NCBI RefSeq assembly: GCF_004210375.1
Contig: NC_134830.1
Span: 12,648,001-12,712,000, forward strand
From: Tachypleus tridentatus
Lineage: Eukaryota; Arthropoda; Merostomata; Xiphosura; Limulidae
Direction: 5' to 3'
Length of the DNA: 64,000 nucleotides
The first letter of the stretch is position 1; every line of letters begins with the position of its first letter. The notes beneath the pieces were generated by a model. It did no database searches, was not told where the DNA came from, and was given only the letters and a program-made list of their open reading frames with translations. A program made the translations under genes and the position numbers. This document shows positions 23,236 to 36,599 of this stretch, in pieces.

Positions 23236-24972
23236 GTGATATTTTTGTGTATCACATGCTTTCTAATTGAAAGACTGTAAATTGTTTGTTTAAGTAGGAG
23301 CATCTCAGTTAATTTATGACTGTTACAGTGTGACTGTAACATAATGTAAGAAAATTTCAAAATATTTTTGTGATATAATTTGATAAATTTGCTTTTTTTA
23401 ATAAACCTTTACTTGTTTTTTTGTAATGTAAGTGGAATCTTTCAAAGTTAAAACTGTTTTCATCAATTATGTTGTACATTTTTTCTTAAAGTATCTTAGA
23501 AAACTAATATTTTTGCTTCTACAATTTCTATCGATTTTATAAGAAATTTTCCCTGGGCTTTCCACCTAACAAATAAAGATGTCCCTCATCTCAGCAGCCA
23601 GTTGATGTCAGTGTAGAATATAAAGGTTGCAGGTAGCTGGATAAATACTTAGCAACATATTATTTTTCACTGTGAATAAAGATCTTTTTCCATTCACATG
23701 TTAGTGATTTTTTCTTGTAATGATTATGTTTGACATAATTTGCACATACCATTTCTGGAATATGCATGTTGTCAATACTTTTAATTTATTTACCAGATAT
23801 CAGTGGACCTGAATACTGCATATATTAAGAATTCAAAACAGATACAGTGGTTTATTACATCAGGGTGTAGGAGATATACGACATTTATACTTTTAAGTAC
23901 TATATATAAATTTTTGGTTAAAAAAAACACTTCCATCAAATCTTATAAACTGTTTGTTATTTAGTCATTTTTCTGTTAAAAAGAAATAGGCTTTTTATCT
24001 TTTCAGGGTATAGCTCTTCTAAAAGGAAAAATCAGTTTTTTTCTGATTACATGTCACTTGCCATTTAGTTATTATGCAGCAGTTATTGTTACATTTAGAA
24101 TATCTTTGCCCCAAAATAATTATATACTTTATATGTAACAATTTATAATTTTTGTCCCCTTTTATTGTCTACATCAGATTTATGTTGTTTTAAATACACG
24201 TTAGTATCACAAATATACTTTTATATGCTCCCTAATTTTTTTTAGATGCTGTAGCAAGAAAAATATTACAAGTTAGAGTTACTCCTTATATGTGGTATGA
24301 ACCATTGATATTCAGCAGATAAGTTTAAAAGTGTCTACAAAATGCAAATTCCAGAAATGATATGTACAGAATACATTAAACATGGATGATAAAAGACAGT
24401 AACACAATTAAGTGAACAAACAGTCTATTTACAGTGAAAAATATATGTAGTTAAGTGTTTCACCTACTGGTCAGTCTTTAATTCTGCTGTGACTTAACTG
24501 GCTGCTGGGGTAAAAGAAATCTTTCTTCAAAATGAGTTGCACTGGACAAGGGATATTCTTTTATGTCTACTCAGAAACATAACAAAACGAATTCTGTTTT
24601 TTGCTGAAAGTTCATTATACCAGAATCCAATGTTATGTACATCATCAGTTGTTCCAAATAACATTTACTCAGAGAGACAAGATAATATTACTCATGCAAC
24701 TTTGTGACACCTTTGAGATAAGCTTGCCACTTCCTTGGGTAAACAGTCACAGAACTATGTTACGTGTTTGTAACCATTAGTGAATGCAACCCTTAATTCA
24801 GCAATTTTCAAGTAATTAATGTGTTTTCAAATGTGAAAACATTATGTTGATCTAAGTGAGAAGAAACCAAAGAAATCAGAACTTAAATTATTAAAGAATA
24901 ATTGGTTAAGAAATCTTTTTTTCTATTTAAGAATATGTGTTTTATAACATTTCACTTTCTTCATTTCAACAG
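23236..24972. other. Last intron, no recognised features
   Basis: AT-rich intron sequence ending in the acceptor TTCATTTCAACAG. No repeat family or exon recognised. Confidence 0.6.
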
Positions 24973-25260
24973 TTTTACAAGGCTTATTGCAAATACAGAC
25001 GTGCTGAAAATTACAGGAGGTCACTGGTCTACCAAAAGAAGTATTTGCTAAATCTATTAAATGGATTTCAAACCACAGAAATTATAACTATGGCCCTCCT
25101 TGCAAAAATTATTGACGAACCCACTGATAACCACCAGACTATTTTGTCTCCTGTGTCATCATTTCGATCTGTGGCATATGCTATTATAGCACTTCATCGT
25201 ATGCATTATCTGGTGAAACGATGGAAGAAAGCTTTATATATCTGTGCAAACAGCAACTGA
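24973..25260 (+). CDS. Plp/PCNT-like: Pericentrin/AKAP9-like protein, C-terminal PACT-domain exon
   Basis: The last coding exon: 95 codons plus TGA, starting after acceptor TTTCAACAG in phase 0. The sequence follows the PACT domain (pericentrin-AKAP450 centrosomal targeting). FYKAYCKYRRAENYRRSL corresponds to the family's LYxxYLRAESFRKAL; VYQKKYLLNLLNGFQ to IYQKKYLLLLLGGFQ; ITMALLAKI to the TLALLARM region. Near the end, RSVAYAIIALHRMHYLVKRW corresponds to the basic segment RFRxAVxxxIAxxRMKFLVRRW, which in the family overlaps a calmodulin-binding site. PACT anchors these scaffolds at centrioles and centrosomes, where they recruit gamma-tubulin complexes and, in AKAP9, kinases. The protein stops about 10 residues after the motif, with no long tail. 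This exon is open and undamaged, and occurs only once in the window. I cannot tell a pericentrin from an AKAP9 orthologue; arthropods usually have one gene, called Plp in Drosophila. Confidence 0.9.
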   Translation, partial: FYKAYCKYRRAENYRRSLVYQKKYLLNLLNGFQTTEIITMALLAKIIDEPTDNHQTILSPVSSFRSVAYAIIALHRMHYLVKRWKKALYICANSN

Positions 25261-25517
25261 GTATGTGCAACAGAATGACCACCATATTCTGTCATTAAAC
25301 AAAATTGTAACTTGTATTATTTGTATGTCCTTGTTTTATGTATCTTTTCAAATTTGTGTTTCAAGAAATAAAAAAAAGTGTGTATATATTTATATTGTAT
25401 TATCTTTAAATATTGTGGAAATTATTTCTGTACACTAGCCAAAATCCTGATTGAAATATTTAATTATTTGTGTGTAACTTTTGAAATTATTATTTGATTT
25501 AGATAATTTACAATAAA
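25261..25517 (+). other. 3' UTR with poly-A signals
   Basis: After the TGA there are AATAAA hexamers at 25367-25372 and 25512-25517, in AT-rich sequence. Either could end the transcript; choice is inferred, not shown. Confidence 0.5.
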
Positions 25518-25680
25518 TTTAAGTTAATTCTCTGTTTAAATGGTTTACATTTTGTTCTAACTCACATGACATAATGACAACATTATATGCAATTAACATA
25601 TTTACACAAAATAACTAAAGGATTTGAAATAAAAAAGATTGTATAAGTTCACAATTTTTTCAGATGGGTCACAAAATGTA

Positions 25681-25920
25681 GAGGCAGACATGGCATAGTG
25701 GTTGATTCACAATTCATATCCTGCTCCACACTTTGGAGCTGTGAGTGCATAATAAGAATGATGGACAGATCCGACCATTTGATAAGAATATTCCTAAAAT
25801 CGGCTATGAGTGCTGGTCACTAGCAACCTTCCCTCCAGTTAACCATTTCAAAATTAGGGGCAACTAACATTTTGTGTTGATAGCCCTTGAGTAACATTTT
25901 GCAATTTTACACAAACAAAA
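25681..25920 (+). repeat. Type-1 SINE, highly diverged
   Basis: Order of type-1 blocks kept with many changes: GGCAGACATGGCATAGTGG head, GTCACTAGCAACCTTCCCTC, AAATTAGGGGCAACTAAC, GATAGCCCTTGAG and an ACACAAAC tail. One of the oldest type-1 copies here. Confidence 0.65.
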
Positions 25921-26830
25921 TCAGAAAGTAATATGTATGACAGTCAGAATATCTTATAATATTTAATTCATTTTCATCAATAAGAAGAAAATTAAATGTT
26001 AAATGTTTAAACAAGGACAGTGATTTTCTGAATGTGAACTGATTTATGAACAAGTTTCTGAATATTCACACATAGCTGGTGATAATTGCAGTCAAGAGAA
26101 TAACTCTGATGACCCCACTTTGTTAAACATGTATACAAAGTAGAACACTGGATTGGGGTTAGTTATTTTGTAGTAAAACAAAATAGGTTAGTTGGTGGGC
26201 TAAGTATTAACAAATGCTGTTTGAAACATAAACCACAAGACATAAAGCCTAACATAAAATTGTTACAAGTTGGAAAATAATGATAACACTACAGTAGATA
26301 TTAAACTAGAAAATGATTTATTTGACAAACTTACAACCTAAACACTTAACAAGGTAATACATTTGATGATGAATGTACTTTCATTAGTGACTGTTTAAAT
26401 ATCAACTAATGAAAGGTCATACTTTCATGTTCAGTTGCAAACACAATAAAACTATATGTCTGTATTTTTTTCTCTAAATATTCTAATTGGATTCATGAAT
26501 CCATGGTAACTACAGGTCATTAGTCGGGATTAGTCATTCATATAACATCTTCACCACAATGTAGTGTCTCTGTCTCCCACAAATCCTTAAATTTCAAGAC
26601 CTAGTTTTTGGGCTATCAAAGTTGTTTTTTTTTTTATCTGGAAGTAGAGAGAAAGAGAGTCATTCCAATTATTTTCTGGTTTTGTTCCCCTTGGTATTTT
26701 GGTTTAAAAAACACAGGACTCTGGGATCCAGGAATAAATATGGATGAAAAAGATAGATAACCTTCACAAATGACTCATTTGTCAATCTGAGTTGCCATTT
26801 TAAATAAGATTGTATATGTTCAGTGTCATC
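25921..26830. other. Intergenic, nothing recognised
   Basis: AT-rich with a poly-T run near 26622; no supported features. Confidence 0.5.
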
Positions 26831-29480
26831 AGCTCCTTTCTGCAAATTATCACACTGATGGCATCCCACCAGTATTAGTTTGTGTGCACAAGGGTCTGGT
26901 GCAGTTCAGGATTCTCACCTTCAAACTATCATTGGTATTACATGGGTTTTGATGAATTGTACCATTTTGTTCATCACCTTCACTCCCTAACCCTGTACAC
27001 ACATTATTCCATGGATGTCTGGTTACTGTTGATACAATCTCATCAAATGATTCAGAACATCAACCTAGATTCTACTTTCAGAAACAACCTAGGCAGGCAT
27101 CATTTTTAGAGTTAAGACATCTGTTCTTATTTCATCACAATATGTTGCAGTCAAAGTATTTTTATCATTATGTTTACCAGTCCAACTCAGCTGACTCCCA
27201 ACTGGCTCCATGCTATGGAACAAAAAGTCTGTCTCTTTCTCATCTGTCCTTCTCTCACTGCATGGATGGTTCTTTTGCTTTTAACAATGTCAGCATCATT
27301 TGAATTCCTCATGTCTTTGGGACAACCATACAAGAGATCTTTTCAATGGTATTTGTGCAACTACTGGATCATAAACAACAACTCAATGGATTCCCCAGTT
27401 TCCTTATTCAGGATCATTCTATTTTACCTTGAGATGCAGTTACATCAGCACAATACCAAGATATGGATTCCTCTGCTGCCAGCTTGTCCAGTGATATATA
27501 TATCTTCTTGAATGCCTTGCTTTAGTGATGAGGTGCATATCTCAACAGTCAGAAATTTCATGGTCTATGAATGGATAGTAAGGCTTCCCTACACAACATT
27601 TTGGGCCTTCTTGATTTCTAAAAGGCAATATCTCATGACTTGGGGCTAAATAAGCAAACAATTTTAGGCTTCACTCTAACAATTAAATAGCTGTCACAGT
27701 AGCATTACTTCATTACACTACTTAAGTAACTTCTCTGGGACTTATTGTTACTTAAGTACTCAAGAACTATATTATTTTTTGATAAAACTTTGTAGAATGG
27801 ACAGCAACAATCTATCAGAGAATATTTTATTTTTTACTTTGCCATGGTGATAGTTTTTATTTACATCAATCAGAGCATGCGTATTCTTTCAAATGAGACA
27901 ATACAAGCAGTGCTGCTGAGCAGGAAAAATAATTTACATCTACTATTGAGTGTAATAACTTTGTCCCTGTGTAGCCATCTTGTATGACACAAAAAATCAT
28001 GGCCTTATTAGAAAGACATACTTTCACAGAAAACAGTATTGGGAAATTTACTGAAGTTGCAGCGTACAAGTATTTGCTTAGTTCAGTGTGGTTCTTGTTC
28101 ACAATGAGACAAGCTAATCTAGCCAGTAGGAGTGTTAAAAAATCAGATGCTGCTGAAGCTAAATAATAAGTGGAGTGTGTGGGAAGAGCTATACCATAGA
28201 CAGTAACACTGATTGTTTCAATAAAAGTAAAGTTTGTTGAGTTAATATTGGGTAGTGCCTTTTATGTGGGGATTTAAGTTAAACATAGACTATTTTTAAA
28301 AATGCATTCAGTCCTTATTTTTGCTAATACTTTTCACTGTATTGTTACTTGAGTGCTGTATATATTTAGTACTTTTATTTTTTACTTGAGTAAATATTTT
28401 CTAAAATAATAGTACTTTTACTGTTGTAAATATTATCATTGCTTTACCCACTTCCTATATGGTGTCTTGCATTTCCAGTCAAAGAGGCACTTCGTTCAGG
28501 GTTCTTTGTCTTTGAACGTTGGATCTCCTTTTTCAGGACCACTCCTGCCATGTCATTCGACTAGCTTGCCATGTTCCATGGGTGAGGACTTTGGTAACCA
28601 ATCAAATTATCTCAACCCAAACAGGTTCTCCCCAAAGAATAGATTCTGCATTACAAGTTTTCGTCTGTTGGATGGATTCTTGCTTTGATACACTGATGAT
28701 TGGTTGATTGGCCACTTGTTGGTACACACAACTACTGACAATTTGGTCTCTAGTACCTCATCCTTCAGCCTTTGCAATAGATGCTTTCTATCATGATGGA
28801 ATGAAATTACAATGCCATGCCTTCCCTTCAATTTGTATGTTACCCATGGTCTTAGCTATGATTCATTCCAATCCATAGTTAAGTACTTTTGATAGCACCA
28901 GATATGCAGCTAAACCCTGGTTTCTGTTTATGCAGTACTTTCATGAGTAGCCCCCTCTTCTACTTCCTCTTTGATCATCTCTCTGAAGGCAACCATCATC
29001 TGACATTGTACACCAAACTGTCCATAAGCTCAAGCTTCAGGCATGTAGATTATGTTCTCCTTTGCACATTATCAGTGTTTAATTTCCAAGATTACCATAT
29101 ATCTGGGTTAGCCTTTGCTTAGTCCTGCAATGGACATGTATCAATGGAAATGGCACACATGTCACCATTGGTATATTGAGAGGAGGTTGAATCTACTTTA
29201 ATCAGAAGTGCCAATCATAACTCATTTTTAGTCTGGCTCTGTGTCAAGAATTTTACATCTCCCAATGTTTCACTGCATAAGACAGCCTTATTTAACACTT
29301 TTCAATTATAGAGACAAAATATTCTTTGAGTCCCTAGTACTCTCCAGACTACCTGTGTTGTTTTGAGTTCTTTCTCCCAAATGGCCATTGCAGTTACCTA
29401 ACTGGTATGTAAAGGTGGCATTACATTACATTTATCAACATCCATTTGAGTCCTTGGCCTCACACGCCATGTATTACTTG
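26830..29480 (+). mobile_element. Second DIRS-like fossil
   Basis: Related to the element at 11100-13250 in the same order. 26880-27060 matches the RT part (shared GTGCACAAGGGTC, VHHLHSL and YSMDVWLL); 27170-27400 matches the next part (TPNWLHAMEQKV, FQWYL); 28730-28800 matches the segment with AGTACCTCATCC; 29100-29400 probably holds recombinase remains. About 27600-28440 is unrelated and may be an insertion. Heavily broken and clearly older than the copy A/B element. Confidence 0.6.
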
Positions 29481-32289
29481 TCCGTCAAGTTTATTTTAAT
29501 AGTACGTTATTAAACGTACCTGTGCATAGCCACCAATAGTTTTAACCTTATGTTCAAGAGCACCTGTCACAAACCTTGGGTTATTCTGATGAAACAGTGA
29601 TATTCAACTGTCACTCTTATAATACACTCACAGTTACAAAGTGTGGAGTGCATTTTCACAGCAACAGTATTTAACCTTTAACTTTTAAATTCAGTCTTGA
29701 TACATAACCACAAGGCCCTGCTTGGCCCAAAGAACATTTAATGAAAATGAAATTATTACTGTGTTTATAAAATGAGAGCTTCACATCAACAAAATATAAT
29801 AACTTATGACTGCATACTTGAATGGTACAGGGCAGGACAATGTGTTTTATACACACTGTTTTTGATATGCAAATATTTAATTGTTTTTTAATTTCAGTTT
29901 ATTTGGGATGAGGAAAGTTACCTGGTTAAACACATTTTAAATTTGCTTGTTTCAATAACAATACATGATATTGTGTTCTAAATGGTAATTAGTCAAGTAT
30001 CTTGCAAGAAAGATGGGTAATAATACCTGCAACTAGAAAGTAGTCCTGTCTGTCATTTAATTAGATAATGGCCAAGAGTTTCCACCATGCCAGCACAAAT
30101 TGATAAAGGCAACATGTAGAATAGCATTCCCTGTGCAAATCTGGCTTAAGTTGTTATTGTATTTTTTTTAGTATTCTCCTCAGTTAGTCAGATTCATGTT
30201 GAAATTTTAGATTACTAAAGAATTTATATATATTGTAGAGATCTTACATTTGAGGTTTCGAAGAGATTGTGCAGAAGTTTTTAGATCTTTGGTAACATTT
30301 GTGACTTCTTTTTAATTTTATATATTTTAACTTGGTTTAAAAGTATTCAGCTTTGTAGTTTACCATACAAATGGGGACCAATCACTAGACTGGTGAGGGA
30401 GAGATCACTTTGTTTTATTTCCTCTTTCTTGCAAGTATAACACATGACAAACACTCTTGCTTTTGGTGTTTCATATTGCAATTGTGCTTTTGTGAATAAA
30501 CATTGTACTTTTACATCTTTCAACTTTGAGACTTTCTTTCAGTCATACCCAGTTGGTGATCTGAAAGATGCACAGTCACACACCATAGACCATTTTATAA
30601 GAACCTCTAATTGGTGAGTCTAACTGACTGCTTTGTGAGAAAATCATTCTCAGGAAAATACCACATTTATAGCAACTGTATAATATTTACACTATAATTA
30701 AATTACTAGGGGTATTTTAATCTTGTGAATCGTCACCACTTAATACATGTGTTTTCAAACATTCAGTGTGTGTATTTTGAATAGTTCCTTATAAAAAATG
30801 CATATTCTGTGTACAGAGATTGTCATTTCCAAAAAACATAATCTTAACAAAAAAAACAGAAACAGGAGAAATTGCCCAGATAGACAAATGCGAACCAGGA
30901 AGTTATTTTTCACAATCTCACAAGTTGAAAAAATCTAGAACTTGACACAAACATCAATTGAAAGTATGAATATTGTATGTTGTATGCTATGTAAAAAATC
31001 TAGTACTGTACACTATGTCAAATAAGAGACAATTTGGATGCACAGTATGAGTAAAATAGTACACAACATTAATTAACAGTTGTGACATCGGAGTATACGA
31101 AGTTACAAATGGAGAATAAACAGGATGCTACAGGAAAAGTAGATATCTAAATAATTTGTATTATAAGATGCAGTTGAAGTAAAAAATGCAATCCAATTAT
31201 TATTATTTATCAAAAATATAACATTGAGGCCTCTTTAATCTAAGCAGTCATAGAATTTAGAAGATTTAACAGCAGTAAACTAAAGTTTTCTTCAAAAAAG
31301 TGGACAATTTGCAATGTTACTAAACTATGCTCTGTTTCCCAAACTGTAGAGTACGGCTGCAAAAGGAGTTGCAACATGATTTTGGCTTACAACCACCATT
31401 TTTTTCTGTAAGGAATACATATGCCCATCTTGAATACTTATAAAATTTATTTTTTAAAGTTTTTTACATTTGATTGATATCACCAACAATGCTATATCAC
31501 AAAATGATGATAATCATCTTTCGAAAACCAAACCTGAACTTTGGACTAGCCCAGGCTACCCATCATTTTACCCTAAGATATCTTCTGTCATTTTAAGCTA
31601 GGCTTCCCCCCATCCTCAGTGGCACAATAGTATGTTTGCAAACTCATAACATTAAAAACTGGGTTTCAATACTGATTGTGAGAAAAGCACAGATAGCCTA
31701 TAGTATAGTTTCGTGCTTAACTTTAAACAAACCCTTCATTGCCTTTATAATGGTTCTACAGAAATGATTTGTTTCCTTTATTCTGCAGCAAAAGCAACAG
31801 TAGGGCTACTGAACTCAGCAGTCACAACAGGCTCCAGGTAAGGCCATATAATACAGGCTTGTGTGAGCTTCAGAGTGTGATTACATAGTATCCCTGGCTA
31901 CCATGCCATTGTTATTGTATTTTCAAAATTCTGCAGGCCTTTGACATATGCTCGATGTACCTAGATAAGTTAAAATCATTTGTGACCCTTTGAGCTTGCT
32001 TCTCCCCACATCTCAAGGAAATTTTCTACACTACTGATCTCCACTTAATTTAGTTGCCCAGTTCATAACAGGAAATTCTTCTATCATCTACTTAAAATTT
32101 GATTTTTTTGGAATTTGGATCCAAAATATCATTTTAATTATCTCCACATGTAAAACTTAAAATATTCCACAATTATGACATTATTAACAACTGTAGTTTC
32201 TTTAAGTGCTCTGTAACAAATTCCAATTAAAACCCAAACTGAGTCAATCATCTCAATACTATTAACTTGAATATACTCACTTAAATAGG
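29481..32289. other. Intergenic, few features
   Basis: Apart from the SINE at 31611-31730, nothing definite. 30360-30560 looks faintly like the end of an LTR (GTGAATAAACATTG followed by CAGTTGGTGATCTGAAAGAT, as before a primer-binding site), but no partner or internal region adjoins it. Confidence 0.35.
31611..31730 (+). repeat. Type-2 SINE, diverged
   Basis: CCCCCATCCTCAGTGGCACA, CATTAAAAACTGGGTTTC, AGCACAGATAGCCTA, TTTCGTGCTTAACTT and ACAAAC tail. Confidence 0.75.
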
Positions 32290-33470
32290 ATCTAACTCAC
32301 ATTTTTACATGTAGAGCCACTCCTCGACTTTGTGATTTATCCCTATAAGTGACAACAATACGCTTATTGAGGAAAGACACAAAGAGCTTGAAGGATGGAT
32401 TATCTTGGCGTTCAGAAACCATTCTGCCCCAACACTGCACTAACCATTCTAGCAGTTTCTCAAGGATCTTTCGATTCTCTCTGCAGTCATTGAGGATTTC
32501 GAAACCCTCAACATGGCCCATTGTTACTTGACACTGTTGCAGAAAAATCAGTTTCCTCAATGCTTGGCTGTCTCAGCTACCCACTCTCGGTCATTCTTGC
32601 AGCTTGTCCTTGAATGCTTCTTTTACCATGAATAGATTCCAATAACGATCATTCAGGATTTTTCTGGCACTCTAGTAGGCAGATCCTGAATCAAAATAAA
32701 AGGTTCCCTCTATTGCATCCTTGGCCTCTCAACCAAGATACTTCTTCAAATTCTGGATCCGCTCAGTGGGAGCAATTCACCTTGAGTCTATAAGTGCTGC
32801 AAAGGAAGCCTTCCACCCTGGATATTTCAGGGTATTCCCTTAAAATATAGAAGGCACAGGTGCGGCAAGACGATTGATGTTCACCACATCTATGAACGTC
32901 TTTACAAGCGACTGTATATCAGGGATAGTTTTTCCTGACGAGGAGTAGCTCTTGGCAACTGCAAATCATGTTAAGTGCCATCTATGTCTGATGATTCATC
33001 ATCAAGAGCTTGTTTTCCGAAGAGTTCACTAACTGTTCATTGTTTTTCTAGTTCATGTCGTTGTCACTGAAGTTCCCCTTGAGCCTCTTCCTCTTCTTTG
33101 TGTGCAGACACCTCTGCCTATATATACTCCAGCTCATGTTCTTTCCTTCTTGCCTTTTCTGCCAGTAGAGCTACGGCTTGAGCAGCGAGAGGTGCTCTCC
33201 TCGAGGCAGTCATCGACCTTGACCTTGTTAAATTGCTGACCCAGCTGAAACCTTTCAATGTTTAGTCATTTGTTGTCCTATATGAAGTATCGTCTGGATA
33301 TCACTTTTTGCTCTGTCTAATAGAAGCCTAATATCAGGTGGTTCCTCGTTCTCTGTATGATCATGAACCTCAGAGTTCAGTCTGTCAAGACAATCCAAAC
33401 TACTATTCAGCTGTTCCATTGTAACATGAATTTTTCGGGACGACACACAGAGTCAAAAGTTTCTCTACCT
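32290..33470 (-). mobile_element. BEL/Pao-like retroelement fossil, Gag region
   Basis: Read on the minus strand. The N-terminal part lies near 33255-33446 (MEQLNSSLDCLDRLN, DIRLLLDRAKSDIQTILH). A stretch of the DUF1759-type Gag core seen in BEL/Pao elements follows at about 32630-32830 (YPGWKASFAALIDSR, FYFDSGSAY, ARKILNDRYWN). Then 32300-32560 has GFEILNDCRENRKILEKLLE. No protease, RT or integrase region and no LTR was found next to it. Broken fossil with several breaks; it directly follows the LINE on the same strand. Confidence 0.7.
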
Positions 33471-33639
33471 TGTCACATAGCTGCATGCTCTGCTTGAACC
33501 AGATCAATGGTTAATAACCTCCTCATTCTTTTCCATAGCCTTTAGAGATGGCATGCAAACTCTAGTACTACAATGGGTATCTAATGCATTTCGAGCATTA
33601 ATGGAAGTAAGTTTCAGGATGAGCATCTACAGCCACTAC

Positions 33640-36371
33640 AACGTATTAGGAAACATGAGTATGAGTATTGGCAGGGATCGGAATGTCATTTACAAAGAGA
33701 ATGTATAATAAGGAGCTAAGTACAGAGCCTTGTGAACTCCAGCTAGTAAAGGGAACGAGTGAGAGAGTTCATTATCAACTTTAAAAAGCTAGCTATCCAA
33801 CGGATAAAGGTATTCGGAATGCTTATGGAGAACAGTTTATAAAGGAAAACATATTGCCATACAGAATCGAAGGCCCGTCTGACATTGAGAAATACACTCA
33901 CGCAACCTGGTTCTGGTTAAAAGCTTGGAATAGGGATTCAGTAAGTCTAACAAGGTGGTCAACGGTTTGACGTTTTCGTCTGGAGGCATTTTGGATATTA
34001 GATAAGATGTTATTAGTTTCAGCAAAGAAAGTAAGTCTATTAGTGATGATTTTCTCCAGTAGTTTGCTTAAGGTATAAATGAGGCTAATAGGTTTGTAGT
34101 TTGAAGAATCAGACAGGTTAGATAAGGACTTGGGGATGACAGTGATAGTGGTTGTTTTCCAGTAATTAGGGTAGTAGCCATGCAAAAAGGAATAACTACA
34201 TATAGAAAGTAGATGATTTAGAAAGGTCAGGGATAAATGTTTCATGGCGCAGTTATTTATGCCATCTATTCCGGGGGCACTATTGCTTTTAAGTCGTTTG
34301 ATGGACATTTCGAGTTTGGTTTGGTGGTTTGAATGGTTTGGTGATATAAGCGTTATGGATGAGAAGGTCTAAACTGAAGCTGGGAGTTAATATTTTGCGG
34401 TGTTGGGTATGAAATTATTTATATTAACGAAGTGAGTGTTGTCAAAAGCAGGAAGGTTAGATTTTGTAAAGAAATTCTTAAGGACTTTAGCAAAAATTGT
34501 ACATTTGTTCTTGTCAGTAGAAGCCATTTGGTTGTTACGTACTAAGTTGTGAGTGTAAAGATTTTGTGATGACTTACAAACAAATTTAAATTTATTCAAG
34601 AATTATTTAGGATGGTTGCAGAAATTGTCTATTGAGGTGCAGAAGTTTTCCCATCTAGCCATCTAGTTATTTGTTATTGTTGTATTAGTCGTTTAATGGT
34701 ATAGTTTCTTTAATTGATAAATGTTTTGATGTGGTAATTACGTGTAGAGACAAAACGTCTACGTAAACGACGTCTTTCAGTAATGTGGCTATGGATTTCG
34801 GGAGTTAAGGTCCAGTGATGTAACGGCGGGTGCGGACCTGAGCAGGAGTGACAGAATGGAGGGCATTAGTAATAGATTTAGTAAATTTAATAACAAGATC
34901 GTCAAGGACTTGGAAGCCAGAGATTAAGGGAGAAACATAGAAGGGAGTGTTAGACAGAGTAGATTTAAAAGCATCCCAGTTGGAATTGGAAAGTTAAGGA
35001 TAGAAGATGTGGGAAGGGAAAAGCAGGAAGAGCTATTAAAAAGATGGAAGGACACAGGAAGGTGATCACCTCCAATATGATTGTTGACTGGAAAATCAGA
35101 AGTATGAGGCAGATGGTTAGGGGTGACTATGACTAGATCAAGAATATCTTGGGAGGCATTAACATGTGTGTGTGTGTTTGATAATCCTTGTTGATACGTG
35201 TTAGATTGTTCAAAAGTAAAAAAGTTACGAATAATATGTCTGTTACGATTGTTGGTGCAACAGAAGAATTCTTTGTGCTTAGAATTTAAGTCACCAAGGA
35301 TTATGGAGTGTTTGTGGAGAAAATGGCGTATTGTAAAAAAGTGAAGCCGGGGAACTGTGAGGGGCTGACGTAAATTAAGATTGTGATGATTGGTAAGCAA
35401 TTAGGAGTTAGTTCAGCTAAAACAGTTTCATTATGGGGCTGAGAGGGAGGCTTCAGAATTTTAATATTTAACTTACGTTTGTAAAGAAAGGCAATGTTTC
35501 TAGTGGGGGCAGAATGGGAGACAGAGAAAATTTTATAACCAGGGAGGGAAAAAGAATGATTGATATTTAGTAAGGTTTCATTAATTGAGCTGATGTCAGA
35601 GTTTAGGGTGTTGTAGAGGTCTAAAATCTCATATTTTTTAAAGTAAAAGCCACCTTGAATATTTATGTGTAAGAATGAAACCATACCACTTATCTGGAGG
35701 AGAAGTGCCCTTTCTTGCTTGAATCTAGTGGTACGTGACATTCAAATCCGGATTGCTGATGTCTAAAAAGAACTTGGTAGAGTGGTATATCCAGGAATAT
35801 AGTTGGTGGAGAGACTCGGATTTGTTTTATATCAACAGGAAAGCAATATCAGCAACAAAAATAGCGAGCCGTTCATGGAAGGCACTACCAAAACCCCCTG
35901 AGTTTCTTGGGAGTAGGCTCCGAAAGTTGTTGAACTCCGGTCTTGTTGAAAGTTGGGTTTTGGGTTTTCAGGGCTGCTGCATAGTTGACATGTGAGCCTG
36001 GACAGATTTAGTATTGGCAGCAGGAAGGCTGTGGAAATCACTGAAAGGTCCACCTGAAAGTGTTGGTTTGCCAAGTTTCAATTTGTTTAGTTCCAGCACT
36101 TGTTAGTATTTAGGGCAGCCGTGATAGGAGGCAACATGATCACCATTGCAGTTGCTGCACGTAGTTTCCTGATGGGGCCTCTGGCAGTTACTCACATGGT
36201 GTAGAACTCCACAGCAAACACATCGCGGAGAGGCTTTACAGGCTGCAGGGGTATGACCAAAACGGTGACATTTGAAACAGCATTCTCTGACGAGTTTCCA
36301 CTGGGCTATCCTTGTACCCCAAATAAAAGCAAGGATATCTACGTTTAACGTATAATCTCCAACCATCATAC
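33640..36371 (-). mobile_element. Jockey-type LINE, decayed, minus strand
   Basis: Read from 36371 down. The end of ORF1 (36369-36103) has three zinc knuckles: CFKCHRFGHTPAAC (C-x2-C-x4-H-x4-C), CVCCGVLHHVSNC and CSNCNGDHVASYHGC, the trio typical of arthropod Jockey-clade ORF1 proteins. ORF2 starts near 35700 with an APE-type endonuclease (INIQGGFYFKKYEI, INETLL, later GDLNSKHKEF and GGDHLPVSFHL). The reverse transcriptase lies at 34308-33660 (SNSAPGIDGINNCAMKHL, YKPISLIYTLSKLLEKII, LLYI..VNDIPI). Stops and frame changes break ORF2 in several places, and ORF1 is cut at 36371 next to a SINE head. RNase H and the 3' tail are not seen. Confidence 0.9.
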
Positions 36372-36380
36372 CATGTTTGC

Positions 36381-36430
36381 TGGCCTGGCATGGCCTAGTG
36401 CGTTAAGGCGTGCGCTTCGTAATCTGAATT
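36381..36430 (+). repeat. Type-1 SINE, head fragment
   Basis: TGGCCTGGCATGGCCTAGTG, CGTTAAGGCG and CTTCGTAATCTGA match the first 50 bases of type-1 SINEs, stopping just after the anticodon-like loop. It sits at the truncated edge of the Jockey LINE. Confidence 0.8.
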
Positions 36431-36599
36431 TAATTTAATTTAACATATAAACGTATATTCATAAAGCCGATGGGCTCCATCTGGGCCGAGTGTGATGATT
36501 TTCGTGGATAATTACTGATAAAAAGCAAGACATTTATAGATTTTTTTTTATATTGTTACATTTTCACTATATTGTCTTTGTTTCAGAATTTCAAAAGGG

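Noticed and set aside
33837-34025. A separate 62-codon minus-strand gene
   Set aside because: Shadow frame within the Jockey reverse-transcriptase region.
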